Source: Kryptolebias marmoratus
Taxonomy: Eukaryota > Chordata > Actinopteri > Cyprinodontiformes > Rivulidae
Length of the DNA: 64,000 nt
Direction: 5' to 3'
NCBI RefSeq assembly: GCF_001649575.2
Contig: NC_051431.1
Coordinates: forward strand, 20,162,860 to 20,226,859
This document shows, piece by piece, positions 1 to 11,565 of this stretch; position 1 is the first letter of the stretch, and each line of letters starts with the position of its first letter. The notes under the pieces are model-generated. The model made no database searches, was not told the DNA's origin, and saw only the letters and a program-made list of their open reading frames with translations. Position numbers and translations under genes: made by a program.

Positions 1-3000
1 AAAGCACACGGGAAGTGTTGTGATTGTCGTGACAACTGATATCATCATTGTTACAATATTCAACAATAATTCTGCAATCGCTTTATAATACCTTGGAGCC
101 CTAATTAAATGTGCAAACTTTAAAAAGTGTCTGGAACACAACCCTGACACTGATGCAGAGCTTTTAAAAGGGACTTGTAACGGTAAACTGGACCCTCGTG
201 ACTAATGCCATCAAAAACAAGAAACTGATCTGTATTTTAGAAGGTAATTGGTTTCATAAACAAATATTCCTTGAAACATTTTTTAAACAAGATTAAGTTA
301 TGTTAACTGTGTTTACTAAGGCACTTTACAGTGCTTATTTTTGCTTGTAACTTTCACTTTGCCAATTTGCAACCTACTGTCTAGCTCCATGACAGAACAA
401 ATGTCGAGTTCTGAAATAACTTTGTACCAGAGGCTGGATAATTTCTCTGCATTAGCTCTATTATTTGAAAAGAACAATGTTGATGTTACGTTGCATAGTT
501 TTTATTGTTAATGCATACATCTTATGATAAGCAGTCTGATGTCAGAGTTAGAGTATTCAAAAAATGCAATAAAATAAAATTTTGTTTATATTGCTCACCA
601 CTAAGTCCAGTAGTTCATCTTGAAGATGTGATTTTAAAACAGGCTTTAAAAACTGAACTGTTCTTTCTTAAACTGAAAATATTTTTAAAGAGAACAAATT
701 TCAGCAACACTGAATGTTTTTGATGAACTATAAAAGTTAGTTAATGTTAAATGCTTTCAGCTGTGGATTTATCTACTCATGGATGGTGTGTTCTGAACTG
801 AGTGAAAAATAACCCCATGACCTAAAACTCCACGATCAGTTTTTAAATTAAGACCACTGATTAAAAAAACGTTTATTGAAGCACATGTCTAAAACATAAA
901 AAAACACTAATTTTGTTCGACTCGACTTAAAAAAAAGATCAGTGTGTGCTCCACAGGTGAGTTAGAAAATCATTTGAATAGTCCTAAAAACTTTGTGGTC
1001 CAGAAATGGAAAGGCGGCTCAAAATAAAGTCTTTGTAATGACTTGTTTCTGCAGAAGGAATGTATGGCTACCCTGACAGCTACAGATCATCTCCTGATTA
1101 CAGCTTTTGGGCTTTTGATGAGACTTCAAGTTTATCTCTTAATTTTCAGTGTTCTAAATGTGGTTCATCTCTAACAGGGTTAAAATACGTTGGTTACTCA
1201 TTCTGCTAGTACGAAGGTTACATCTGAGATAAAACAAATTTAACAGAAGACACCGCCTCCCAAAGTTGACCTTTTGACCTACCAAGATTAGAAAGTATGC
1301 TTTATAACTTCAGTCAGTCATCTTTCTCAGTAAAAGAGAACTAATTACCAATCAAAAATAAAAACTCAACTTGAAATTGTTTAGGAATAAGGCGACAAAA
1401 ACCAAACTTGCAATCACTGTATAGGCAATTAGATAATATTGTAGTAATACTGTAATTTAGATCTTACGCCTTTGACATGTTGTCATTGTTGTGCTTTATT
1501 TTAGTTTAATATTATGCCAAGTACATGATAGTGACGATTTGTTATGGTTATCAGTATTGTTATTTTTATGCGCTGCATTGGGAAGTAGAGAAGCCTAGCC
1601 AGGGAGCAAAACTGCAGGTTAGCCACTGGCTAAAAATCCTGCCTGTAACACATCAGTAACATGTTATTTTAACCTGCTTCAATAGTCTGATTGTATTGTC
1701 TTGGACAAATAAATGAACAAACGAATAAATAAAACCAACTTTCCTGCCTTCAATTAAAGATGCATAATTCTATCAAAAATATTTCGCAAGAAAATCAAAT
1801 CATTTTGAAAGTTCATTGTCAGAAAATACGTACTGCTGTTTTTTCTTAACTGACAAGTACATTTAGTTGGATGAATTACTTTTTTGCTTCATTATTAAGA
1901 CCTTTTGACAAGAAAAAAATCTCATCAGCTTAATTTGTTTTCTTTACCTTTGACTGTCAAAAGCATCAATCTTCATCCATTTGTCTTATTTTACAGTTTG
2001 TCAGCTGTTTAAAGGACTTGAAATGTACTTTGGTTTGTCTGAAAGTTGCTGTGCTCAGCTGTTGTTCAAGAGTTTAATTGAGTTTCGGTTCTACATTAAT
2101 AAGAAATGAGAAATGTTTGTTATAGTTCAGTGTGTTAGAGGCGTTTGTAAAAATGCTTTCTGGACTTTATGAACCAAGCCTCTTCTGGTCACAACATTTA
2201 TTGACTTTTTATTATTGGGTGGTGAGGTTTCTGTTGTTTCCCTTATTAGAACAGCTAAACCCAAATGCCAAAATGTCCATATTTTGCAAATCAGAGTCTA
2301 GAAACAAAGTGGAGAGAAGCATGCCCCGTCTTAAATCATCATGCTCCATTCCCATGGCTCGTCCAGAGGCCCGTCTGAGGTTTAGTGCAGTGAAGAGCTT
2401 CTGTGTGTTTGTTACCACCTGCTGCTCACCAGAACAACTGCGTGGTGACTGGACTTTAAACACATCCGAGGGACTTGTAAAATACAAATCCAGATCATTT
2501 CAATTAAACAAACACAGCCAGTATCAAGAAACTATGCAACTGTGCGGGCTTTAGTTAATAAAAACGAGTTTATGACAACTCATTAAGATCACTTCCTTTA
2601 AACCGCGGCTTGCAACAGGCAGTAACAACACCGAGTGATTTCAATGGAAAGAGAAAACAGGAAGGAGGGATGTTAAAATCCCACCAGTCGGAAAACTGGA
2701 GAGAGCAAGAGAGAGAGAGGGAGATATCGGAGTCATGCTTACTCTCAGGATGTGCTGCCTTTCATGCTGGGAGAAAGAGAGGGGAAGATTGTACACACAC
2801 AGGAAATAAATAAATTCAAATCAAATGGGAAAAACTATAATAACAGTCCTGGACAAAGGACGATTCAACACCAACTGGACTCAAGTTCACTCTTCTCAGT
2901 TTTGTTCTTGGCTGAGAGCTTATCCTTCACAGCTGTCTTGTTTTCACAGTATATATATATAAAGTCAGTTGAAAATATTTGCAAAGCGTGTTGAGTGTAT

Positions 3001-3400
3001 GACTGATAACTAACAAAGGGTTTGAACGCCATCTTGTGGAGCAAAACAAAAATGAAATACCCCTTTTCTCTTTCTTCTTTATTTATACTGTGACAGCCAT
3101 GAGCAAAAATCTTTGTCAATCTTTGGCTTAAAAAAATGCAATATTATACGTAATTTATTTCACACGGCATCTTCTAGTTTTGTTGCTGTGCACTTTAAGA
3201 GCTAACTGATGCAGAACTGTTAACCCACAGAGGTGGTTTAACGCTCCAGCAAATAGGACCAAAAGTAGCAACCTTTCCTCACCAAAGGAAGGACACTTCC
3301 AGGCGTCACATGCATGACGGAAACACACACCGGCACACATGCGCATACCTTAAATGATAAACACACAAACATCAAAAGTTGCAGGTAAAAATGAGGGATG
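1..3400. other. intron downstream of the KSQSWYN exon; nothing identified
   Basis: This AT-rich stretch should be the 5' part of the next gramd1b intron. I see no exon with splice signals, no recognisable transposon and no RNA gene. A purine-rich patch (GA-rich) lies at about 2690-2730. Open frames at about 2130-2550 on both strands have no recognisable domain and no convincing splice sites. Confidence 0.6.
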
Positions 3401-3406
3401 ACTTAC

Positions 3407-3427
3407 GTTGTACCAGCTTTGGCTTTT
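3407..3427 (-). CDS. gramd1b: gramd1b 21-nt microexon encoding KSQSWYN
   Basis: A 21-nt coding exon lies between an acceptor ending in ctttccacag and the strong donor gtaagt (complement of 3401-3406). It translates in phase 0 as Lys-Ser-Gln-Ser-Trp-Tyr-Asn, which in GRAMD1B proteins sits immediately before the VLSPTYKQRN start of the GRAM domain region. The upstream common exon ends in phase 0 with Asn-Ser-Lys, so the junction NSK-KSQSWYN is the expected one. The exon is short enough to count as a microexon, and such exons usually depend on strong flanking splice signals, which are present. The Trp-Tyr pair forms the lead-in to the lipid-sensing GRAM domain. The following exon is beyond the left end of the window. 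Confidence 0.93.
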
Positions 3428-3649
3428 CTGTGGAAAGAGACAGAGAGGGGAAACATTTAGGCACTTCTGTGCGTTAACAGACAAAACGTCGGACACAGAA
3501 ATACTCTTCGTTGTACCTGTTGCAGCAGATGCATACACTGATATTGTACACTGACACACGTGACAAGAACGTAGCTATTTAAATGGTGTGATCAGCTTTA
3601 AGTCTTAAAGTGATGAAACAAACCCAAGAGGACATTTTATTCCAGCGTA

Positions 3650-4304
3650 TTTGCAGTTGCAGTCAGACGTTTCCATACACTCATCATGGCTATGAATTTC
3701 ATATTAGTTTTTGAGAATATGTGTATCTTGTTTTAAGAAATAAATGATGCTGAAGGGTCTATATTGTCATGGTTGAGGCTTGTCATGTTCTCAGTAGTGA
3801 TTATGATTGACTGGAGCTGGTAGAATCACTTTGCCAACCAGAGATTTGGTTGACAGCACCCATTGGGCTGACCAATAGTCATCTGTCCCCCTCAGATCAA
3901 ACAGAATTGGTTAGGCTGTTCAGGAACAACTCAGGAACCACCAAGGCTCCATCGTCTTGGTCTCTGTCTGATGCCAGGTTTCGCCACAAACTGAGAAGGT
4001 GCCGAGCCAAGATAGAAGCCGCTGCTCCAAAAGACACTAAAAGGGAAACTGAAATCTGCAGCCGCCCACATGGACGATCCAAATACCTCCTGGAGAAAAG
4101 TTTTATGCCCCGATGAGACAGATTGAGCTATTTGGCCACAATGACAAGAAGTATTTGGAGCTGTTAAGTTATTGTTCTAACGTTCAAGCATGGAGGTGGT
4201 ATGATCATGCTGTGGTACTGTTTTAATACATCATTACAAGCCCCCAAATTAAAATGATATTCATGTCGATGATGAGTGGATGGAAACCTCTGTCAGCAGC
4301 TGTA
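3650..4304 (+). mobile_element. Internally deleted Tc1-like DNA transposon
   Basis: The element is bounded by inverted repeats of about 37 bp: the left copy (3651-3688) contains gtttccatacactcatcat, and the right copy (4267-4303) contains its near-perfect reverse complement. The repeat resembles the gtttacatacactta ends of fish Tc1 elements. Between them, on the plus strand, are shreds of a Tc1 transposase: a stretch reading FRNNSGTTKAP, then the region around 4088-4230 that encodes a degraded catalytic segment (the tggccacaatgacaag and catggaggtggtatgatcatgctgtggt blocks). Stops, frame changes and the short length (about 655 bp against roughly 1.3-1.6 kb for a full element) show it is dead. 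The element at 60196-60938 belongs to the same family. Confidence 0.8.
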
Positions 4305-4819
4305 TTAAGCAAAGTGACTTTCAAACAGAAGGATTTTCTGCGTCTTGTTAATAGAGGAAACTTTTCCATCTAAACAGAATAATGCTGAAATGATTATATT
4401 CGATACAGAGATAATACAAAATGTCACGCTCCTATTAAAAAAAATCTGACAGTTTTTCTGCAAATCACAGTTTTGAATGAAAATTTCCACCAGTTTTCAG
4501 GAATGACAATTATAATCTTCTTAATGGTTTTTAATAGCTTTCTGTGGAACCGTGTTCATGAAACACTTGAAAGTTCAAATGCATCAGTTTGCGCACTCTT
4601 GACTCCGATCCCATTTTTCAACAGCAGGGGGCAGCAGAGAGTCCTCTAACAGGTGATACGACTTTACAACATTTTCCAGCCACATAATAAAACTTAACAC
4701 TGTAACAAAAAGTCCCAGCCAGGAAACATGCAGGACCGTGGGTGAAACATGGAACCGCTGGGAGGAGAAGGGGAATAAAGAGATGAGAAACTGAAAGACG
4801 GAACATGGTAATTCCTTGC

Positions 4820-4852
4820 TGAGGAAAAAAAAAAAAAAAGAAAAGAAAAATT
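4820..4852. repeat. A-rich tract
   Basis: A run of adenines with a few guanines follows ttgctgagg. It is a simple low-complexity tract. Confidence 0.8.
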
Positions 4853-5304
4853 CTCTTGGCTAGGAATGTTTTAATGAAGATCTCTGGCTGCATGTTTTGC
4901 AGCAGGACCACAGTGGCGATGATGTTAAACACAGTTTGATGGTTATCTGATGTGTGATGCAGCTGCAGACACAAGGCCTTCCTGTGACGACAGCCAGGCT
5001 AATGTGGGCTAATCTGATTTGAAGGTGACAGAGACATGAGAGTGGAATTACTCTGAGGGCCGATGTCTGGATGAGGCTCGCATCAACGTTAGCGCCTGCG
5101 TGTTTGACTCTGTGTGACCGCTGCTACGAGGGGCGGAAGATTTTTTGACAATACTGTTTCCAGGAAAAAGAGAGGTTTTCCAGTGTGGCTGCATGAAGGT
5201 GAGCTGATTGCAAGGGGAGCAGCAGAGAATGAGTAAAAAAGTAGGAGACCAAACCAAAAAATATTATTCCAAACTAATAAAAAAAGTGTTTTTGTAATTT
5301 ATTG

Positions 5305-5850
5305 TCTGATTATTATTGCCTGCATTTGCATTTTGGAGGTGTGTGTTTGTTACCAAAATAGCTCATGAATCACTGGACAAATTTTAATGAAAGTAATCTT
5401 TACATGTATCTCTACAAAGGAATAACATTTGGAGTGAACCCGATTCAAGATGGCTGCCACAGTCAACTGACCTTGGAAAACTCAAAAATGACTGTAGTTC
5501 AGTCAATTTCACAGAAATTGTGCTTAAATTTGAGAGTCATTAACAACACATACTCCAAGCACTACTCATTTGGAAAGATCTTTGCCTAAAGCATTAACCG
5601 TTGGAGTCAACCCTGCCTTATCTGTTAGCAAAATATCTCTTGAACCACTGGACAGGTTTTATTGAAACTTTCAGAAAATTATCGTTGAATATACATCTGC
5701 AACTGATTAACTTTTGGAACTAAGTATATTCAAGATGGCTGTCACAGCTAATCAACATTACCCAACACAAAAATGACTATAACTTTGTCAGTTTTACAGA
5801 CATTAAGCTAAACTTTGATGTGATTGTTGCTGAGAATCTTTCTAAACACA
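5305..5850 (-). repeat. Dimer of a ~275-300-bp interspersed repeat (minus orientation)
   Basis: Two tandem units repeat the same landmarks about 275 bp apart: tgaatcactggacaaattt near 5366 and tgaaccactggacaggttt near 5641, each followed by a tcaagatggctg block and then a aaaaatgactgta/tataa block. The reverse complement of this unit is found at 36730-37425 and 58175-58895, and a single unit in this orientation lies at 12905-13135. No coding capacity is visible. I recognise the sequence as one that recurs in fish introns but cannot name the family. Confidence 0.8.
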
Positions 5851-6168
5851 ACCTTTAATTAAAAAAGGAATTACTTTTTGAAATGATAAAAAGACAATCT
5901 GTTAAAAAATGTTTTTTTTCAACAAGTCTGTGAGAAGACATGTTACAAAATCAAACGTGACAGCATTAAGATATTTTAAGAAAAAGAATAGCACAGTTAA
6001 GCTTGTTCTTTTTTTACTGAACAGTAGGCAAAACAGGAAGGCGTTTACACTGTTGAAGGGAATGCTATATTTGGACAGCAACGCTATAAAGGAAAAAAGA
6101 GGGTTAGGGGATTAAAGGGGCCAGCAGGGATTGTCAAAAGGTCAGGTGAATAAAGAAGAAATGCTTAC

Positions 6169-6192
6169 TTTAATCAGGTTTAGTCTGTCATA
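6169..6192 (-). CDS. Candidate 24-nt gramd1b microexon (YDRLNLIK)
   Basis: This is a predicted exon, not a recognised one. On the minus strand a long pyrimidine tract (ttggtgttttctttcatttcctttcag) leads to an acceptor, then 24 nt open in phase 0 encoding Tyr-Asp-Arg-Leu-Asn-Leu-Ile-Lys, then the donor gtaagcatt. It lies in the intron between the common exon (ending NSK, phase 0) and KSQSWYN (starting in phase 0), so inclusion would add eight residues without shifting the frame. Its donor is almost identical to that of the candidate at 8420-8440. I do not recall this peptide from known GRAMD1B proteins. Short acceptor-donor pairs also occur by chance, hence the moderate confidence. Confidence 0.4.
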
Positions 6193-6671
6193 CTGAAAGG
6201 AAATGAAAGAAAACACCAAGAGTTAACCAAAGCAGTGAGTGACATGGACACAGAAATGGAAAATGAGAAAGAAAAAAAAAACTGAGATCCAAACAGTTTG
6301 TGGCAGATACGACTCTGAGCTACATGACACAAAAGAGATTATGTCAGTAAGAGGATGGTGAAAAAGTCCGTGCTTGACTGAATTTGACTCCTCATCGAGC
6401 TGGTGCGTTACATGAGAAGTCTGATTGATTTTTTTTTTTCTGCAGCATTGACACTGCTGTCATCACGAATCCATTCTTGCAGAGGGGCACAGGCCCGCTA
6501 GGTTCTGCCCGGTGCACTCTAATTTGGATTGCATTAGGGTTAGGATGATGAGGCTCACGTTGCTGGGATGACCTCATGCTCTTTGGGTCATGTGACCACT
6601 GTGCACCAGAGAGATTTACCGCAGCAGGACAGCTTGGACCGTGGCACAGAAAAGAGGTATGATGTAATCAA

Positions 6672-6703
6672 TGTGTGTGTGTGTGTGTGTGTGTGCGTGT
6701 GTG
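6672..6703. repeat. (GT)n microsatellite
   Basis: About 15 GT units with one GC interruption. Confidence 0.97.
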
Positions 6704-6755
6704 AAACAGACTTTGCAAAGACCGCCATGAGGGCGCTCTTCACACCAAACTCTCG

Positions 6756-6780
6756 TTAAAGGGATAGTTGGGTCAGACGT
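6756..6780 (+). repeat. Fragment of the aaagggatagtt MITE-like repeat
   Basis: The sequence ttaaagggatagttgggtc is the terminal motif of the repeat that follows at 6919-7460. It is probably a broken or nested end of the same family. Confidence 0.5.
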
Positions 6781-6918
6781 TAGCCTAGCCTGGACAATGA
6801 CTTCTGCTTACTTTCTTTATACTTCATGCTCTGTGACTGATGTCACGACTGATAAGGTACTTCATATTTCATAACAATGTGACAGAACATCACTTCAAAA
6901 ATGACCAGACTATGTCTT

Positions 6919-7460
6919 TGAAGGGATAGTTCAGATCTTTTGAGAAGAGATGATCTGCAGCTGCATCACTAGTCCAAGCAAGTCACAAGCAAAGTGGATT
7001 ACTGCCATCCTAAAACAACTCTGATTTAATAATAGTTTGTGCTAAAGCTATTTTATAAACATTTTATCACAATATTGCAAAATATATATATATTACAAGA
7101 AATGAGCCATTCTGCACTATAAGTGCTACAGCTAGCTGCTGCTGCTGTTATTTCTGCTTGGTTTTTCTTATCTTCCCCCTATAGAATTCTGTGTAAATAA
7201 CCATGTAATGCAAAGCTGATGGCAAAGTACAAATTTACAAAATAGCATTCGCACGAGTCACTCTTTGAGATTAAAAAACTGTTAAGATGGCAGAAATCCA
7301 CTTCGGCCCTAGCTCTGTTAGATGTTAGCTTGCCAACTGGGTCAGATTTAAACTATTACTCCAAACTGAGATTGTTCAAAGAGCTGTCTACAGCAGGTAA
7401 GATGATAACTGTTCATAAACGTTCAACAGAACCCCTCTTCAAACAATCTGATCTTTTGTT
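6919..7460. mobile_element. MITE-like element with aagggatagttcagat terminus
   Basis: The left end (6921 onward) reads aagggatagttcagatctttt. The right end (about 7431-7457) reads as an imperfect inverted copy, with cctcttcaaacaatctgatc. An inner block near 7366-7400 (ctccaaactgagattgttcaaagagctgtctacagcaggtaag) appears in reverse complement in the copy at 19315-19562. The element is about 540 bp, with no coding capacity, as expected of a non-autonomous DNA element. The aaagggatagtt motif is common at the ends of an interspersed fish repeat. Confidence 0.6.
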
Positions 7461-7667
7461 TTAGGTAATAATTCTCATCGGTGGCACTGTCAAATGAGCA
7501 TATTTAGTGAACCACTAGTCACTGTTTCTTATTACTCAATAAATTATATACATTACACCTTTTTGTTGATGTATGGAAATACATCAGCAAAAAGGTAGAA
7601 GGTGAAGTAATGCAAGGTTTACATGGTTCCTTGGCAAAATTGTGGGAATGGGATTTTGGGTTTAAGT

Positions 7668-7691
7668 TGCAAAAAAAAAAAAAAAAAAAAG
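7668..7691. repeat. Poly-A tract
   Basis: A run of about 22 adenines. No retroposed gene is visible next to it. Confidence 0.9.
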
Positions 7692-8419
7692 ATTCCCACA
7701 TGAAGCAACAAAAAAGAAGCTCAGACAAAAGATACAGACTGTGACCTTTTTTTCTTTGGTGTTTCTACAACTATTTTATGCTTATATAACAATATATACA
7801 ATACAGACAGTAGCACAGCAGTTTTATTACCACAGATTAAGATGAGTTTGTACACAAGGTACAAAATTCTACAGGGATCATTAGAGAATAAGAAAAGGAA
7901 CAGGAAAAGTCTTTTCAACAAATATATGATTTGTATTTTTTATTTTTTAGGAATTGTTTTGACAAAGACTGCTTTTAATTTTCAGAGTATTTGACAAATG
8001 ATGGAACTTTTATATAACCTCTCTATTCTATATGTCTACATTTGGTTTGTATTCTGCTTTATTTCTCTTTTTCCTACATCTAAAAGAGGAAAAAAAACAT
8101 TCCTATTTGTGTACCAAGCTTTTTGAAGCTACTGGAGAATATTAGGGAGTTTGTTCAATTAAATTTCAACTTATGAGGAAAGAAAGAAAAAAACAACAAC
8201 AACAACAGGGAGTCCAAGAAAAGGAAAGGTCTGTTCTGAAAAGGGGTTTTAGGGCTGATTCAAAGTATTTGCAGAGAGCACAGGAGAAATACTGGGTTCA
8301 GGGTAAAACATCTCAAATGGGGGATTGGACATTTTCACAGAGAGGCTCACAAGACAAGAGGTGCTGGAGTGGGCACAGAAATGTTGGGGGACAGAAAAAA
8401 AAAAAAGAGTAATGCTTAC

Positions 8420-8440
8420 TTTGGAAAGTCGCTTGTGAGA
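8420..8440 (-). CDS. Candidate 21-nt gramd1b microexon (SHKRLSK)
   Basis: On the minus strand a pyrimidine-rich tract (ttctttgttcttctcctgtttgcatgctag) ends in an acceptor, followed by 21 nt in phase 0 encoding Ser-His-Lys-Arg-Leu-Ser-Lys and the donor gtaagcatt. The position between the common exon and KSQSWYN, the length divisible by three and the phase all fit a frame-preserving gramd1b cassette. A TGC just upstream of the acceptor is the kind of site bound by the neuronal splicing factor SRRM4, but one TGC proves little. The basic, Ser-containing peptide suits the Ser/Lys-rich linker before the GRAM domain. It is a prediction, and may be alternative to the candidate at 6169-6192. Confidence 0.45.
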
Positions 8441-9933
8441 CTAGCATGCAAACAGGAGAAGAACAAAGAAAATCAGATACAAAAATGAAGCCAAAAGTAA
8501 AAAAAACAAAACAAACAGTAAAACAGAGGAACAGCTGAAAGAACCAACAGAACAGCTGAAGAGTCTTTATCAGATGGAAGACATTATTATGTGACGTGTA
8601 GCGGCGGCAGAGAAGAAAGGAGAGATGACAATGAAAAGACGGAAGTCATTTAAAGAAATGCAATCACAAAGTGATTTATAACAGCAGCGACCTGTGAGGA
8701 TGGGACGGCAGGGCAGACAAAGTACAAAGTGACATGACGTAGTCAACTGTTTCCGGAGCTAAAATCACAGATAAATTTTGTTTTGGCAAAATAAAATAAA
8801 AGGTAAAAATTTCACTCATAACCAGAGATGTGAATTAGAAAAAGGGCATCATTTAGTTAGACTTCCAAAGACTATAAACTATACAGAGACCCTCTCATTG
8901 GGAAATATAAGCTCTGATTTTAAACATTTGTTTTGTTCAGTTGGATTGAAAAATTTGTGTGTGAAGTACTTAAATGATGCCATAACAAAATAAAGATTCA
9001 ATCCTGTGGGACTTTTAAAGGGAGCGATATTTAACTCAGGCTGGTTAGAGCTGCATAAATACTGTCTTTCACAATTTTATTGAATACTCAACTGAACTTT
9101 TTATTTTTCAGAAGTGGAAAGGGAAACTAGAATAAATAAAATGTAAAGATTTTAGTCTGGAATAGAGAGGAGACTGCAGTCGTTGACCGCAGTCTCCGTT
9201 GCAAAAGGGGGCAACAGTAATAATGAAAACTTGTAAATCCAACATCAAATCATAACTTAATTATAAAATGAAATAAAAAAAACTAAACAAAGATGCAGTA
9301 TGATGGAACGACTCTTTGAATCACAAAGTAAATGACCGTTTATTGACTTGTTTCTACATTTTGCCAAAGTGTTCATAAAGTTATATTAATACTGGCAACT
9401 AAAGTTTGTTGACAGATTTTGCTTTTTTAGTTTGTTTTTTTTGTTCAGATTTTTTACAAAGTAGTTTAAGGAAGGGCCTATTGCTTGTAAATTCAAGACA
9501 GGAACATTTTTGGTGTGCATATCCACTGTTTTTTTCTTTGTCTTATTTGATTCAGCCCTTTTTCCTGTAAACATTTTAGATATGCATTTCTTGTCTCCAG
9601 GTTTTTAACAAGAGTGTTAAGGTCCGTTAATGCTGTTCCTCTTGTTTTTTTCTCATTTAAAAGTTGAAACTCATAATGATAAAAGTTCAAAGAAAACTAA
9701 ACCAAACAAGAGCTCTTTCACACGTGAATAATGTGGGGGCCTCTGCCAAACTGAAATATAAATTGCTCAGTTGCTGTGCAGAGCTTTGGCCCTTCTGCTT
9801 TACAGGAGGTTTTCTGTCCTCTCAGAACTCCATTAACATCTGAAAGGGGTACTGTCCCGTTCAACCTGCTCACCAGCCACTGTTCCCTGAGAGGGAGCTT
9901 GACACCAGAACCAAGAGCCTACTCGGGGCTCAC

Positions 9934-9945
9934 CTCACTGCGATA
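9934..9945 (-). CDS. Weak candidate 12-nt gramd1b microexon (YRSE)
   Basis: Twelve nucleotides in phase 0 (Tyr-Arg-Ser-Glu) lie between an acceptor preceded by actgttatcagcttttcag and the donor gtgagc. It lies in the same intron as the two stronger candidates. The pyrimidine tract is shorter, and an exon this small arises easily by chance, so it is recorded only as a possibility. Confidence 0.18.
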
Positions 9946-11354
9946 CTGAAAAGCTGATAACAGTATTTCACTGGTGGCTAATTGAGGAAAAACAGGTCTG
10001 CGAAGCTCTGTGGATGAACGTGTGTCTGCCCTTCACCAAAAGTGCTCTGAGGCTAAACATTATAAATCCCCATATTATTTTAGGAGATTAATGAAATATT
10101 TGATTAGAACTGCACTTTTTATCTTGCAATTGGAGGTTATTCAGAAAACATTCAGGACTACGGCCTCTGGACGCTCAGCAATAATAATGAAATGGTCCAT
10201 ATCCTAGTAGATAAAGTCGTTAACGCTGAGGCAGCTGCCAAGGTGGGCGCAAAGTGGATGCAGGTGGGATCAATGTGGGCGGAGGTGAGTATAAAGAGAC
10301 CTGTAGCAGATGGCTTTTTTTTGTACTCAACGGGGATGGCTACGAAGTGATCAACACTGCATAGGTGTGACTTGGCAGAAGTATGAATTAACCTGGAATC
10401 ATAATGTGGACAAGAGTCCTGTGAATCCTCACAGCCAGGACTGAAACTGATGCTGAAGCGTTCATTCCCTACAACACTGGCAGGAGACAGAGCTCTAAAG
10501 TTTGAACACCTAAAGACACCTCTCTGATCTCTATGTTTTCAATTGGAGGTGTACATCCTGAGGAGTGTTTTTCTTTAACATTTAAAATTTCAACTCACAG
10601 GTTCAAATCCAGGCCACAAAAGAATTATTATGTTAAACTAAACTTTCATAGACTGAGGTGTTCTTGGAAGCCATAATGCACAGTGGTATAAATAATAAAA
10701 AGAATCATCAAAAGGATGGAGACATGAAAAAACATGCTGACTCTTTAAAATATAACATGCATAGAGCTAATGTCAGTTTTATTCTAATAATCCCAACAAA
10801 CCAGTTTTTTTCCTACATTTTAAAATGCTTCTGAAACATAGTTAAACTAAAAGCTGGCTTTCCTCCTCTTGTGTTATAACGACTCAGTTTCCCTTTTAAC
10901 AGTTTCGACAATAAGCTGCTATAAAGTCTGAAAATCTGAATCAACAATATTTCCTCACTAGACACAAAGACAATGACAGATTCAGACTAAAACCTAATCT
11001 TTTTGTTGGTTAAAGATTTGCAGTTGGGTCGGTACTACAGCCTGGTGGAGATTTTGTACTTGAAGTTTTAGATCATATCAAACTTAAAGGTAACTAGTGA
11101 AAATATCATCCAAGACAAAATGCTGTGCTGTTCTTTTTTCTGGGACTCTTTATAAAATGCTGACTTCATGTAATCTGAGCATTCTTTACAGAGCTTAAGT
11201 AAGAGTTTTTTGTTCAAACTGCAAAAACCTGCTGAAATCATTGTAATATTATCTGACAGTGCACTATATTTAAAACTCTTAGTTCGTCTTTGATTTTCCT
11301 CAGCTACTGAGAAAATGCGTCAGCTAACAAAAGGAGCAAGTCCTGGTGGTTCAC

Positions 11355-11565
11355 CTTGGAGTTCTTTCCGCCGCTTCGTGCCGACTGCACCGAGTACGTT
11401 CTCTGGACGACCTGCTCGGGTGTGGAGGGGGACTTGTCAGAGGAGTGGTCCGAGCCCTTCTCCACCATGTTCTCACCCTCCTGGCTCTGCGGTGTGGGAG
11501 AGCGCGAACGTTTACGCAGGACTGGCGAGCAGGTGGGCGAGCTCTTGTTTGAGTTACTGGCAGTG
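11355..11565 (-). CDS. gramd1b: gramd1b common N-terminal exon (Ser/Pro-rich, 70 codons)
   Basis: This 211-bp exon is the best-supported coding feature. The acceptor is a clean ttttcttttcag, the exon starts with one base that completes a phase-2 codon, then encodes 70 residues and ends in phase 0 at Asn-Ser-Lys before the donor gtgaac. Recognisable GRAMD1B stretches are TASNSNKSSPTCSPVLRKRS, then a MVEKGSDHSSDKSPSTPEQ block. The segment is low in hydrophobic residues, rich in Ser, Pro and basic residues, and has several Ser-Pro sites typical of phosphorylated disordered linkers. It precedes the GRAM domain and is shared by all isoforms predicted here, because every candidate upstream exon ends in phase 2 and can splice to it. 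Codon use is clearly more GC-rich than the flanking intron. Confidence 0.96.

Noticed and set aside
2132..2554. Overlapping open frames of 140 codons (plus) and 91 codons (minus)
   Set aside because: No recognisable motif, no splice pattern, and overlap on both strands points to chance absence of stops.
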